Assembly: GCF_001792775.2 (NCBI RefSeq)
Contig: NZ_MLGE02000002.1
Span: 62,001 to 126,000, forward strand
DNA from: Staphylococcus pseudintermedius
GTDB lineage: Bacteria > Bacillota > Bacilli > Staphylococcales > Staphylococcaceae
Direction of reading: 5' to 3'
DNA: 64,000 bases
Below the pieces are notes generated by a model. It saw nothing but the letters and a program-made list of their open reading frames with translations, was not told the origin of the DNA and made no database searches. Both the position numbers and the translations under genes were made by a program. Positions 1 through 7,771 of this stretch are shown here, in pieces (the first letter of the stretch is position 1; the number at the start of each line of letters is the position of its first letter).

Positions 1-961
1 TGATACTCGAAAATTGTTCAATGTGTACTAATAGATAACCTAATGTACCCGTTTTAGAATGCTTGATATTGCCCTCTAAAATATTCACTGAAATGCCGTG
101 TTTTTGGGTTAAATGTGATACAACTGGGTGTGTTGCGTTTTCACCAGAAAAAATCAGTTTAGCCAAGACTTCATCTTTATCTAATTTAAAAGTTTGTGCT
201 AAATCCTCACTATCATCACTCGGTTTCAAATCCTCTTGAACGAATCGGCGTGTCACTTGATGTTGTGGGTGCTCGAAAATGTGTGACACTTTTCCCTCTT
301 CAATTACACGGCCATTTTCCATAACTGCCACTTCATCACAAATACGACGAATGACATGCATTTCATGTGTAATCATTATAATTGTTAAATTTTTCTCAGT
401 TTTGAGCTGTAATAATAAATCTAAAATTTCATCGGTCGTTTGAGGATCCAATGCACTTGTTGCCTCATCACATAACAATACTTCTGGATCATTAGCCAAT
501 GCGCGCGCGATACCGACACGTTGCTTTTGGCCTCCTGACAATTCTGATGGATAGGCATGTTCCCTACCTTGTAAGCCCACACGTGAAATTAATTCTTGTG
601 CACGTCTTTTCGCTTCATTTTTCGGCATGCCAGCAATTTCAAGTGGAAAAATAATGTTCTCTAGTACAGTTCTTGACCACAATAAATTGAAATGTTGGAA
701 AATCATACTTACCTTTTGACGCTTTCGTCGTAATTCATCTGGACTTAATTGTCCGATATTGTCACCACCAATAATCACTTCCCCTGAGGTTGGTTTTTCT
801 AAATGATTAAATAAACGGACTAAAGTACTTTTACCTGCACCCGAAAATCCAATAATGCCGTAAATCTTACCTTTTTCAATTTCAAGATTGACACCATCAA
901 CAGCAGTAACAGATTTCGTCTTGCTTTCGTACTTTTTCACTATATTTTTAAGTGTGATCAT
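1..961 (-). CDS. metN: Methionine ABC transporter ATP-binding protein (3' end outside window)
   Basis: Energises import of D/L-methionine with a MetI permease and MetQ lipoprotein that should lie just beyond the left edge. The reading frame opens at the ATG at 959-961 behind a GGAGG and stays open to base 1, so the C-terminal end is missing. Walker A (GFSGAGKST) is near residues 38-46, followed by a Q-loop, the signature LSGGQ, Walker B ending LLCDEA and the switch histidine (ITHE). A C-terminal NIL-type regulatory domain is partly present (LGYLLVHI at the edge). The S-box riboswitch and terminator upstream support methionine rather than another substrate. Confidence 0.93.
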   Translation of the reverse strand, partial: MITLKNIVKKYESKTKSVTAVDGVNLEIEKGKIYGIIGFSGAGKSTLVRLFNHLEKPTSGEVIIGGDNIGQLSPDELRRKRQKVSMIFQHFNLLWSRTVLENIIFPLEIAGMPKNEAKRRAQELISRVGLQGREHAYPSELSGGQKQRVGIARALANDPEVLLCDEATSALDPQTTDEILDLLLQLKTEKNLTIIMITHEMHVIRRICDEVAVMENGRVIEEGKVSHIFEHPQHQVTRRFVQEDLKPSDDSEDLAQTFKLDKDEVLAKLIFSGENATHPVVSHLTQKHGISVNILEGNIKHSKTGTLGYLLVHIEQFSSI

Positions 962-1000
962 ACTGTTCCTCCCTGTGTTGCTACTTTAAAAAATTTGGAA

Positions 1001-1040
1001 TAAAAAATGCTTTCCCTTTTAAAGAAAAAAGAGAAAGCAT
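1001..1040 (-). terminator. Riboswitch-controlled intrinsic terminator upstream of metN
   Basis: On the minus strand a 10-bp stem (ATGCTTTCTC with GGGAAAGCAT) is followed by a run of T. It lies between the SAM aptamer and metN, the expected place for the expression platform. With SAM bound the terminator should form and stop metN transcription. Confidence 0.85.
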
Positions 1041-1056
1041 CAATATAAACGCTTTT

Positions 1057-1166
1057 CTCTCATCTTCAAAAGCAAATCGTTGCTTTATGTGAATTGGCAC
1101 CATTTCTATAATATAGACGGTTGCCGGGCTTCATAGGGCACATCCCTCCGCCACTCTGGATAAGAG
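1057..1166 (-). promoter_or_regulatory. SAM-I (S-box) riboswitch aptamer
   Basis: The minus strand carries the S-box hallmarks in order: P1 5' arm CTCTTATC, the AGAGTGGCGGAGGGA block, GCCCTATGAAGCCCGGCAACC split over two elements, then TGCCAATTC and the closing P1 arm GATGAGAG. The P1 arms (1159-1166 and 1057-1064) pair fully with one G-U. This class binds S-adenosylmethionine and turns methionine uptake or biosynthesis genes off, consistent with metN immediately downstream. Confidence 0.95.
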
Positions 1167-1203
1167 TTTTCTGACTATTCGATTGATTATTATATTATCA
1201 TCG

Positions 1204-1521
1204 TCATTCACTGTCGTCAATGACTTTTTTTAATTTTTCTAGCAAGTACGGCACAGAATGGAATGCATAGAGCCTCTCTACTTCTTGATCGTAGCGCATG
1301 ATGATTAAAATAGGGACCGATTGAATTTCTTTTTCTTGGCTCCACTCAGGGTGATAATTCAGGTCTAACTTTACAATCGGCAACTGGGTGATTTCATTCG
1401 AGATATCCAACATGCGTTCTGCTATTTTACATGTGCCACACATCGGTGTGTAACCAAAAATTAGATGTACACTTTGATCAAAATGTTTAGATATATTGTT
1501 CAATTGCTTTGAAACACTCAT
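1204..1521 (-). CDS. Thioredoxin-like protein with CGTC motif
   Basis: A 105-residue thioredoxin-fold protein. The redox motif CGTC sits near residue 28 in a MCGTCKIAERML context, and a cis-proline strand (SVPILIIM) follows, as in thioredoxins. Its partner is unknown. The start overlaps the end of the TOPRIM gene by 35 bases, so the two are probably co-translated. Disulfide reduction is inferred from the motif only. Confidence 0.8.
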   Translation of the reverse strand: MSVSKQLNNISKHFDQSVHLIFGYTPMCGTCKIAERMLDISNEITQLPIVKLDLNYHPEWSQEKEIQSVPILIIMRYDQEVERLYAFHSVPYLLEKLKKVIDDSE

Positions 1522-1882
1522 GATATGAATACTTCCCTTTTACATAAAAGTCTTGCTTCACCTTAAAGTCAAAATGCTGCAATACATTTGAGAGGTAATC
1601 GCGTGGACAACGGGCAACTTCACTATATTTTGTATCTATGAAAATATCAGTACTTTCACTCAAATATGTCGTAAACCATTTGCGAATGCGACGACCTTCT
1701 GCATCTGCATCGACTAAAATGTAGACTTGTTTATCATACAAATATTCAATCATATTGTCTAACTTTTCGATTCCCATCGTGCCATGAGTACAAATAATTT
1801 CGACAGGCTCTAACAACACTTCTTGAACACGTTTTTTATCAGATTTCCCTTCAACAACAATAACTTTATGGATCATCGTCAT
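1487..1882 (-). CDS. Small TOPRIM-domain protein (RNase M5-like)
   Basis: A stand-alone TOPRIM domain of about 131 residues. It shows the conserved glutamate in VVEGKSDKKRV and the DxD-type motif in ILVDADAEGRRIRKWF, which bind Mg2+ in primases, topoisomerases and RNase M5. It lacks the C-terminal part of true RnmV, so its nucleic-acid target is unknown. The ATG at 1882 is preferred to the upstream GTG at 1891 because GAAGGTG is then spaced 6 bases away. It forms a pair with the overlapping thioredoxin-like gene. Confidence 0.8.
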   Translation of the reverse strand: MTMIHKVIVVEGKSDKKRVQEVLLEPVEIICTHGTMGIEKLDNMIEYLYDKQVYILVDADAEGRRIRKWFTTYLSESTDIFIDTKYSEVARCPRDYLSNVLQHFDFKVKQDFYVKGKYSYHECFKAIEQYI

Positions 1883-1911
1883 GGTCTTCACCTTCTAAAA
1901 AATATTTGAGT

Positions 1912-1949
1912 ATAAAAAACTCCTTGATAACTAAATTACCCAGGAGTTC
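1912..1949 (-). terminator. Intrinsic terminator after gcvH
   Basis: On the minus strand AACTCCT and AGGAGTT form a stem just past the gcvH stop, followed by a T run reading towards the TOPRIM gene. Confidence 0.7.
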
Positions 1950-1960
1950 TCATTTTGATA

Positions 1961-2341
1961 TTATTCGCCAATCATTTTTTCGTAACCAGCTGCATCTAAT
2001 AATGCGTCTAGTTCACTTTCGTCTTTCAATTCAACTTTAACCATCCAAGCTTCCTCGTATGGTGATTCGTTAACTGCTTCTGGTGCATCTTCTAAGTTTT
2101 CATTCACTGCAACGACTTTACCAGATACTGGAGAATATAACTCAGATACTGTTTTAACAGATTCTACACTACCAAAAGTTTCGCCTTCTGTTAATTCGTC
2201 TTCTACTTCTGGAAGCTCAACGAAAACGATATCCCCAAGTTCGCTTTGTGCAAAGTCAGTAATACCAATGATTGCAGTATTTCCTTCAACTTTTACCCAT
2301 TCATGTTCTTTTGAATATTTTAATCCACTTGGCACTGCCAC
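1961..2341 (-). CDS. gcvH: Glycine cleavage system H protein
   Basis: Lipoyl carrier that shuttles the aminomethyl group between the P, T and L proteins. In Firmicutes it is also a relay for lipoate transfer to other dehydrogenases. The length (126 residues) is normal, and the lipoyl lysine is K63 in [15 protein letters not shown]. The start is a GTG with GGAGGGGA five to seven bases upstream. The other gcv genes are not nearby, as usual in staphylococci. Confidence 0.96.
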   Translation of the reverse strand: MAVPSGLKYSKEHEWVKVEGNTAIIGITDFAQSELGDIVFVELPEVEDELTEGETFGSVESVKTVSELYSPVSGKVVAVNENLEDAPEAVNESPYEEAWMVKVELKDESELDALLDAAGYEKMIGE

Positions 2342-2414
2342 TTGAATCCCCTCCTATTTAATGATTACGGTTACAAGTTAATCATGACACATTGCAACGG
2401 TTCAATCAACTATT

Positions 2415-2771
2415 TTATGACACCCAAATGTCACGATAGTCGGCTTCTTTAAAACCAACTGTGACCGTATCACCAGAAACCGCAAGTGGCCTTTTCACTA
2501 ACATACCATCAGATGCGAGTAATTCTAATTTTTCTTCATCACTCATCTCACCTAATCGGTCTTTTAAATTCAATTCCTTATATTTTGCACCGTGCGTGTT
2601 GAAGAATTTTTTAATTTCTAAATCTGATTTTTGAATGATTTGACGAAACTCTTCTTTTGTCGGTGTATGTTGTGTAATATCAATAGGTTCAAAGCTCACG
2701 CCATTATCTGATAAAAACTTGGCCGCTTTTTTACAAGTTGTACAGTTTGGATATTGATAAAATTTAATCAT
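2415..2771 (-). CDS. ArsC/Spx/MgsR-family protein
   Basis: A 118-residue thioredoxin-fold protein of the arsenate reductase-like family. It has an N-terminal CxxC (YPNCTTCKKA) and the family motifs FFNTHG..Y and LVKRPLA. Spx-type regulators and true arsenate reductases share this fold. The short length and lack of an ars operon give no support for arsenate resistance. Two ATGs are adjacent (2774 and 2771); the second has the better spacing to GGAGG. Function is uncertain beyond the family. Confidence 0.8.
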   Translation of the reverse strand: MIKFYQYPNCTTCKKAAKFLSDNGVSFEPIDITQHTPTKEEFRQIIQKSDLEIKKFFNTHGAKYKELNLKDRLGEMSDEEKLELLASDGMLVKRPLAVSGDTVTVGFKEADYRDIWVS

Positions 2772-2991
2772 CATTAAACCTCCTCGTTCAAATTAATTTA
2801 AATATAACAAATTATTATTTAAAATGCTTGTATTTTTAGCATGTAAACTTCAACATATACAACTTTTGCGCTATAACAAATAAATAGCAATAAATTGATT
2901 ACCGTCACTACGATTACTTTTTGAGTTAACTTCAGAACGATTTTTGGAGTGTGCGCTGTACGTCCCAAAATCTGTTCACCAATTTGTACGG

Positions 2992-3020
2992 GTGACTTCT
3001 CTTATAAAATTCGTTATAAT
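2992..3020 (+). promoter_or_regulatory. Candidate sigma-A promoter for the thioredoxin-like gene at 3055
   Basis: GTGACT and a perfect TATAAT are separated by 17 bases, about 35 bases upstream of the start codon. It is preceded by an AT-rich spacer divergent from the ArsC-like gene. Confidence 0.55.
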
Positions 3021-3054
3021 ATCGTTACTTATCAGTTAAAAGGAGAGGTCTAAC

Positions 3055-3375
3055 ATGCAAAGTATTACAACTATGGATGCATTCAATCAAGTGATTCAAA
3101 GTAACGAACCTGTCATCATTAAATTCGAAGCCGGTTGGTGCCCTGACTGTAGGGCGATGGATATGTGGATTGACCCAATCGTTGAAAAATATAACCAATA
3201 CGAATGGTATGCAGTTAATCGTGATGAATTAGAAGACGCAGCAACGCAATATGAAGTGATGGGTATTCCGAGTCTTTTAATCTTCCAAAATGGCGAAAAG
3301 CTGTACCACTTACATTCTGCCAATGCTAAGTCACCTGAACAAGTCGAAAGCTATTTGGCTGAAAGTTTAGGCTAG
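3055..3375 (+). CDS. Thioredoxin-like protein with WCPDC motif
   Basis: A 106-residue protein with a thioredoxin active-site strand FEAGWCPDCRAMD and a cis-proline segment MGIPSLLIFQNGE. The CPDC centre differs from the CGPC of housekeeping thioredoxin, and similar small proteins in Bacillales are annotated only as thioredoxin family. AAAAGGAGAGG lies ahead of the ATG. It is monocistronic on the plus strand, with its own promoter and a downstream hairpin. Confidence 0.8.
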   Translation: MQSITTMDAFNQVIQSNEPVIIKFEAGWCPDCRAMDMWIDPIVEKYNQYEWYAVNRDELEDAATQYEVMGIPSLLIFQNGEKLYHLHSANAKSPEQVESYLAESLG

Positions 3376-3393
3376 TTTTCAAATATCGTAGAA

Positions 3394-3436
3394 AGAGGCT
3401 AGGAGTACTTTCAATTGTGCCCTAGCCTCTTCCTAT
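3394..3436. terminator. Hairpin between convergent genes
   Basis: AGAGGCTAGG and CCTAGCCTCT form a 10-bp stem between the thioredoxin-like gene and the nitroreductase. T-rich flanks on both sides suggest a shared bidirectional terminator. Confidence 0.65.
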
Positions 3437-3504
3437 TTTAATATGCAAATCCTTCACATTGATTGAAGATGCAGTCTCAACAATGTAAAACAATACAGTC
3501 CCCT

Positions 3505-4050
3505 TTAAAACTCTGTAATCATCGCTTTGTTTTTACGCGGTACTTTACGAAATTTGTCTTCCTCTTTTAAATCTGTTAAATACAGAAAACCAATCAACTT
3601 TTCATCTGGACCTACACCAAACGCCGCACGCACTTTAGGCTTAAAAATATATTCTGGTGTTTTCCAACATGTCCCGATACCTTTTTCATACAGTAATAGA
3701 AGCAGGTTTTGCGCAAAAGCACCGACTGCAAGATAGTTTTCATTCTCTTCTCGTTGTCTTGCGTCACATTTCATCACAATCGCAAGAAAGCCACCCAAGT
3801 TCGTTACCGCATCATAATGACTTTGTTGCTTTTCGTGATCTCTTGGAAAGGCATAACGTGACACTTCACGACTCATCTCGCCCAGTTTATGTTTTGGTAC
3901 ATACACGACACGCCAAGGCTCTCGCATACCATGATTAGGTGCATCTGCCGCTTCATAAATTGCTTTTTTTAAAGCTGACTCATCGATATACATATCTCTT
4001 TCGAACTTCTTTATACTTCTTCTTGATTTAATCGCTTCTTGAAGTTCCAT
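3505..4050 (-). CDS. Nitroreductase-family flavoprotein, likely Fur-regulated (NtrA-like)
   Basis: An FMN-dependent NAD(P)H oxidoreductase of 181 residues. The N-terminal RRSIKKF and the APNHGMREPWRVVYV segment bind FMN phosphate and isoalloxazine in this family, and IGTCWKTPEYIF matches the C-terminal half. A consensus Fur box lies directly upstream. S. aureus has a Fur-regulated nitroreductase, NtrA, linked to siderophore iron release; orthology is inferred from family and regulation, not proved. GAGGGG precedes the ATG. Confidence 0.82.
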   Translation of the reverse strand: MELQEAIKSRRSIKKFERDMYIDESALKKAIYEAADAPNHGMREPWRVVYVPKHKLGEMSREVSRYAFPRDHEKQQSHYDAVTNLGGFLAIVMKCDARQREENENYLAVGAFAQNLLLLLYEKGIGTCWKTPEYIFKPKVRAAFGVGPDEKLIGFLYLTDLKEEDKFRKVPRKNKAMITEF

Positions 4051-4071
4051 TCCTATCTACCCCTCAATTAT

Positions 4072-4086
4072 TGATAATCATTATCA
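4072..4086 (-). promoter_or_regulatory. Fur box (7-1-7 type)
   Basis: TGATAATCATTATCA is a perfect match to the Bacillus/Staphylococcus 7-1-7 operator TGATAATNATTATCA, extended to an 8-3-8 palindrome at 4070-4088. It sits about 22 bases upstream of the nitroreductase start, in the 54-base gap after aroD, and should repress the nitroreductase under iron-replete conditions. Confidence 0.85.
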
Positions 4087-4104
4087 ATTATAAACGACAG
4101 TATT

Positions 4105-4830
4105 TTAACTTTCAAATAAACTGTATAGCGGCAATACTTGTGCTAACGTTTGTACATGAAGCTGTCCTGGTGCGACACTGTCAGACAATGCACCATAAGA
4201 CAACGCACCACCGAACGTGTTTTGTGCCGTTCTAGAAATCAGTCCGAGTTGCCCCATCGAAATCCCTGTCACCCATTGTTGTAACGCTTCGTTTGCCTCA
4301 CTCAATGCTTGTAACAATGTTAATACATCTTGTCGTGTCTTGGGCATCACTGCAACCTTTAAATGATTCGCTCCTAGTTTTGACATATGATAATACGTTT
4401 TCTTAAGCACCTCTATCGTAGGGGTCATTTCAAAATTATGATAAGACGCAATCGACACTTTTCCACCTTGATGAATCGCTTCAACCACTTGACGACGTGC
4501 ATCTTGATCAGGTTCCCATTCAATATCAATAAAGTCAATTTTGTCTAACGAGGCTAACCGACGCAATAACTGTAAATACCCATCTGTTGATAATACGCCC
4601 TTACCCCCTTGTTGAGACGTTCGATACGTCACTAGCAACTCAAATGTAACGGGAAGCGCGACAATTTGTTGAACCATCTTTTCAACCACCGCTATTTCAC
4701 AATTAGGAATCCCGTCAATGCGCAACTCAAGAATATCGAAATCATTCGCGTAACGTTCGATATCATGCAATTCCTCAGGGGTCAATGTAGGGCTTAAAGG
4801 CATTAAGCTCGCAACAATTTGTGTTTTCAA
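4105..4830 (-). CDS. aroD: 3-dehydroquinate dehydratase, type I
   Basis: Catalyses 3-dehydroquinate to 3-dehydroshikimate in the shikimate pathway by a Schiff-base mechanism. At 241 residues it has the family's usual size. The ELRID strand, the EWEPDQD segment, the active-site HNFE (ASYHNFEMTP) and the Schiff-base lysine in HLKVAVMPKT are visible. The start is a TTG with GGTG eight bases upstream. It lies 20 bases downstream of the D-lactate dehydrogenase gene. Confidence 0.94.
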   Translation of the reverse strand: MKTQIVASLMPLSPTLTPEELHDIERYANDFDILELRIDGIPNCEIAVVEKMVQQIVALPVTFELLVTYRTSQQGGKGVLSTDGYLQLLRRLASLDKIDFIDIEWEPDQDARRQVVEAIHQGGKVSIASYHNFEMTPTIEVLKKTYYHMSKLGANHLKVAVMPKTRQDVLTLLQALSEANEALQQWVTGISMGQLGLISRTAQNTFGGALSYGALSDSVAPGQLHVQTLAQVLPLYSLFES

Positions 4831-4850
4831 TTCTGTTTCACCTTTTCTCT

Positions 4851-5855
4851 TTATGGATTAACAATATTTTCTGCTTGTCGAGTACGAATAAATGATAAAA
4901 CATCATTTAATGGAATGTCGACTAAGTTTTTCACAGCCTCATCAGTATAAAATGCGACATGTGGTGAGAGCAATACTTTTTCATGATTCAATAGCGTCTT
5001 TAAAGTCTCATCCTCTAATTCGCGGCCGCCCCAGTCATGTCTGAAGTATGCCCCTTCATTTTCATACGTATCAATGGCTACTCCTGCGACATGCCCCGCT
5101 TCTAAACTGCGGATTAACGCGGTCGTGTCCACTACACTGCCACGTGCGGCATTAATGAGTAACAATCCAGGTTTCGCTTGTTTTAAAACATCTTCATTAA
5201 TCAAATAATGATTTTCTTTAGAACCAGGAATATGAAGTGTTAACACATCGACTTGTGAAATGAGTTTTTCGAGACTGTCTACATATGTCACAACATCGTT
5301 TAGTGCTTCATCCGGTGCAATATCATAGGCCAAAACTTCTGAACCGAATCCTTTAAATATTTTAGCTGCACGACTTCCAATACGCCCTGTGCCTAACACA
5401 CCAATTTTCAAGGATTCCACCGTACGACCCTGTAAATTTAGATTCCACGTGAAATCATTTTGAGCCATATTACGGTCAATTTGTGCCGTATGTCGCACTA
5501 ACTCTAACGTACGTGTCACAGCGAATTCAGCAATCGATTGTGGCGAATAACTAGGTACATTACTAATTTTAATATTTTCAAGATTTGCGGCCTCTAAATC
5601 AAATTGATCGTAGCCGGCCGAACGTTGCGCAATATGAAAAATCCCATTTTCTGCTAACACTTTATAAAATTGGCTATCAAATTGCGTCGTTTGCGAAATT
5701 GAAATACCATCCACGTCCGCTAATTTTACCAAATGTGACGCATCCAATTGTGCTTCAATCAATTCCACCTCAACATCATCTTGATGCGCTGCTTTCCATT
5801 GTTCTAATGCTGGTAACTCGTCTTCCCTTACATCAAACACTAAAATTTTTGTCAT
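4851..5855 (-). CDS. D-lactate dehydrogenase (2-hydroxyacid dehydrogenase family)
   Basis: NAD-dependent reduction of pyruvate to D-lactate. The 334-residue protein has the Rossmann motif GTGRIG, the catalytic arginine (NAARGSVVDT), glutamate (IDTYENEGAYF) and histidine (LLSPHVAFYTDEA) of the D-LDH family. The YSPQSIAEFAV and YENE segments resemble staphylococcal ldhD/ddh products. D-lactate could be a fermentation end product or feed D-Ala-D-Lac chemistry; fermentation is more likely. AGGAATG precedes the ATG. Another D-2-hydroxyacid dehydrogenase is a less likely alternative. Confidence 0.85.
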   Translation of the reverse strand: MTKILVFDVREDELPALEQWKAAHQDDVEVELIEAQLDASHLVKLADVDGISISQTTQFDSQFYKVLAENGIFHIAQRSAGYDQFDLEAANLENIKISNVPSYSPQSIAEFAVTRTLELVRHTAQIDRNMAQNDFTWNLNLQGRTVESLKIGVLGTGRIGSRAAKIFKGFGSEVLAYDIAPDEALNDVVTYVDSLEKLISQVDVLTLHIPGSKENHYLINEDVLKQAKPGLLLINAARGSVVDTTALIRSLEAGHVAGVAIDTYENEGAYFRHDWGGRELEDETLKTLLNHEKVLLSPHVAFYTDEAVKNLVDIPLNDVLSFIRTRQAENIVNP

Positions 5856-6003
5856 TGTTCATTCCTCCCACTACAAATGTCAGTTAATTCTGAATAAAAT
5901 AACTATAGCCTATTCTTTTTATCTTGAAAAGGTGTGATGATTAAAAAACTATTTCATCGGGTAAATCATAGGATGAAGCATTAAAAATAAGGAGGTATTC
6001 ATG

Positions 6004-6423
6004 ATGGGTATTATTTATCAAACAACTGCAACAAACACTGGCGGACGTAAAGGGCACGTCCAAACAGATGACAATAAATTAGAATTTAGATTAGCACCAC
6101 CAGATAACGCGAAAGAGGACGAAACAAATCCTGAGCAATTATTTGCGACAGGTTATGCGTCATGCTTCAATGGTGCATTTGATTTAATTTTAAAACGTAA
6201 CGGTTTCCGTAAAGCTGAACCGGTCGTAGATTTAACAGTGAAATTAATGGATGACCCTAATTCAGAAAGCCCTATGTTAGGTGTAGACATTCAAGCAAAA
6301 GTTAAAAACATGTCACAAGAAGATGCCGAAAAATGCTTAGAGGAAGCACATGCATTCTGTCCATATTCAAAAGCAACAAATGGTAATATCGAGTTCAGCA
6401 TGAATGTGACAGTTGAAGATTAA
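6004..6423 (+). CDS. ohr: Organic hydroperoxide resistance protein Ohr
   Basis: A thiol peroxidase that detoxifies organic hydroperoxides. It has the OsmC/Ohr fold, with the peroxidatic cysteine in [11 protein letters not shown] (about C54) and the resolving cysteine in [12 protein letters not shown] (about C119). The N-terminal GGRKGHV is typical. Two ATGs follow GGAGG (6001 and 6004). The flank shows no clear OhrR palindrome and no marR-type gene beside it. Confidence 0.95.
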   Translation: MGIIYQTTATNTGGRKGHVQTDDNKLEFRLAPPDNAKEDETNPEQLFATGYASCFNGAFDLILKRNGFRKAEPVVDLTVKLMDDPNSESPMLGVDIQAKVKNMSQEDAEKCLEEAHAFCPYSKATNGNIEFSMNVTVED

Positions 6424-6844
6424 GTCATTTTCTTAAAATATTAATAAAGTTTGCTATGTCAAATCTCAATTTCCGAGTCATTGGAGACTCATCAATCGAG
6501 ACGCTTTCAGCAACCTCCAAGAGCAATGCTACTTTCATAGTGGGATTGCTCTTTTCATTAGGAAAATGCTGAACCACATCACTCACATGTGCCACCATTA
6601 TTGATATGATACCGAATTTTGTTCACTCACTGCTATCATACCTTTAACTTGTCTTGCTTATTCACACTGTCTTTAAACACGACACGATATGGATTGAAAG
6701 GTAAATTTTAATAAAGATAAACAGCATTATTTGTATAAATATGTTTTTGAATTCAGAAAATTCTTAAATAACGTTGAATTTACAATTTTATTTGTTTATG
6801 ATTAATAGTGAGATATCGGATTGAAGTAAACTGGAGGTGGCGCA
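6424..6844. other. Intergenic region between ohr and the GNAT gene
   Basis: About 420 bases with no convincing ORF. It holds a terminator hairpin at 6519-6555 and otherwise AT-rich unassigned sequence. It marks the edge between the core segment and the accessory block that extends to ssrA. Confidence 0.6.
6519..6557 (+). terminator. Intrinsic terminator
   Basis: AAGAGCAAT and ATTGCTCTT form a 9-bp stem followed by TTTTCATT. It lies about 100 bases past the ohr stop and most simply ends the ohr transcript. Confidence 0.75.
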
Positions 6845-7333
6845 ATGATAAAAATATTGACGCACAACGATTTGAATCAATTTAAACAACTCATCAACGA
6901 CGCGCAACTGATTGAAACAAATCCCAATCATTATGAAGTTGAACTCACACCTGAAGACATCGCTGCTTTATTTCACCCAGATAATCAGGCACGCACAGTA
7001 CTATTAGGTGCATTTGACGCTGATGCATTAGTCGGTTTCATTCAGCTTAACTACAATTCACAGCTTACGAAACGTCATAAAGCAGTCATTGAACATTTAT
7101 ATGTTGTACCTCAATATCGAAGTGAAGGGGTTGCCCAACAATTATTAGAAGTCCTCATCCCTCACGCCAAAGAGAATGGCATTGAAAACATCTTCATCTC
7201 TGTCGCATCAAACAACATTGCCGCAAAAATTTTTTATGATAACTTTGGGTTCGAATTTCTAGCTTTAGAAGAAAATGCACGTAAGATTAATGGGCATTAC
7301 ATTGAGGATCATTGGCTCATTTATTATACATAA
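6845..7333 (+). CDS. GNAT-family N-acetyltransferase
   Basis: A 162-residue protein with a GCN5-related acetyltransferase fold. The acetyl-CoA signature is visible as VVPQYRSEGVAQQLLEVL, followed by the C-terminal strand-helix NIAAKIFYDNFGFEFL. The substrate cannot be read from sequence. GGAGGTGG precedes the ATG. The DUF1722 gene starts 11 bases after its stop, so the two are likely one transcript ending at the 7721-7763 hairpin. Confidence 0.85.
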   Translation: MIKILTHNDLNQFKQLINDAQLIETNPNHYEVELTPEDIAALFHPDNQARTVLLGAFDADALVGFIQLNYNSQLTKRHKAVIEHLYVVPQYRSEGVAQQLLEVLIPHAKENGIENIFISVASNNIAAKIFYDNFGFEFLALEENARKINGHYIEDHWLIYYT

Positions 7334-7343
7334 GAGGTGTAAA

Positions 7344-7715
7344 ATGAAAGAAACGACGAAAATTCAACATACTTGGCGCTATCAAAAATACAACGTCATG
7401 ATGCGTAACTATAAGGACTATCAAAGAATTCAAGCACTAATCAAACAAGGCGCCTCTTTTAAAGTGGTAGACGCAACCATTCAAGAGATTTTAATAAAAC
7501 CAATTGAACATCCCGCGTTTATGAATACATTCCAACATTTATGGGGTTATTTCAAAAAAATCGCGACACCCTCAGAAAAAGAAAGGTATACCACTTTACT
7601 CAAACAACTTGACATGCAAGCAGTAGCATATGACAAATGTATTCAATTTATCCAGCACCTCACGCTAAAATATGAACAACCTTATTTACTTCAAAGTGCT
7701 ATCATGAAACTATAA
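7344..7715 (+). CDS. DUF1722 (YbgA-like) protein
   Basis: A 123-residue, mostly helical protein. WRYQKYNVMMRNYKDYQRI and the later LWGYFKK..T..EK.R match the DUF1722 pattern, which also occurs fused to other domains in E. coli YbgA. Its function is unknown. An in-frame codon further upstream exists, but the ATG at 7344 has AAGAGGTG seven bases ahead and starts after the GNAT stop. The final residues SAIMKL end just before a strong terminator. Confidence 0.72.
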   Translation: MKETTKIQHTWRYQKYNVMMRNYKDYQRIQALIKQGASFKVVDATIQEILIKPIEHPAFMNTFQHLWGYFKKIATPSEKERYTTLLKQLDMQAVAYDKCIQFIQHLTLKYEQPYLLQSAIMKL

Positions 7716-7720
7716 TAAGA

Positions 7721-7763
7721 AACGCAACGAACCTTTGATGATGAGATTCATTGCGTTTTTATT
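7721..7763. terminator. Bidirectional terminator between DUF1722 gene and fmtA
   Basis: AACGCAACGAA pairs with TTCATTGCGTT (one mismatch) followed by a T run. It lies between two convergent genes. Confidence 0.85.
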
Positions 7764-7771
7764 GTGTCGAT

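Noticed and set aside
3096..3323. Minus-strand ORF within the WCPDC thioredoxin-like gene
   Set aside because: Shadow of a confident plus-strand gene; no start signals.
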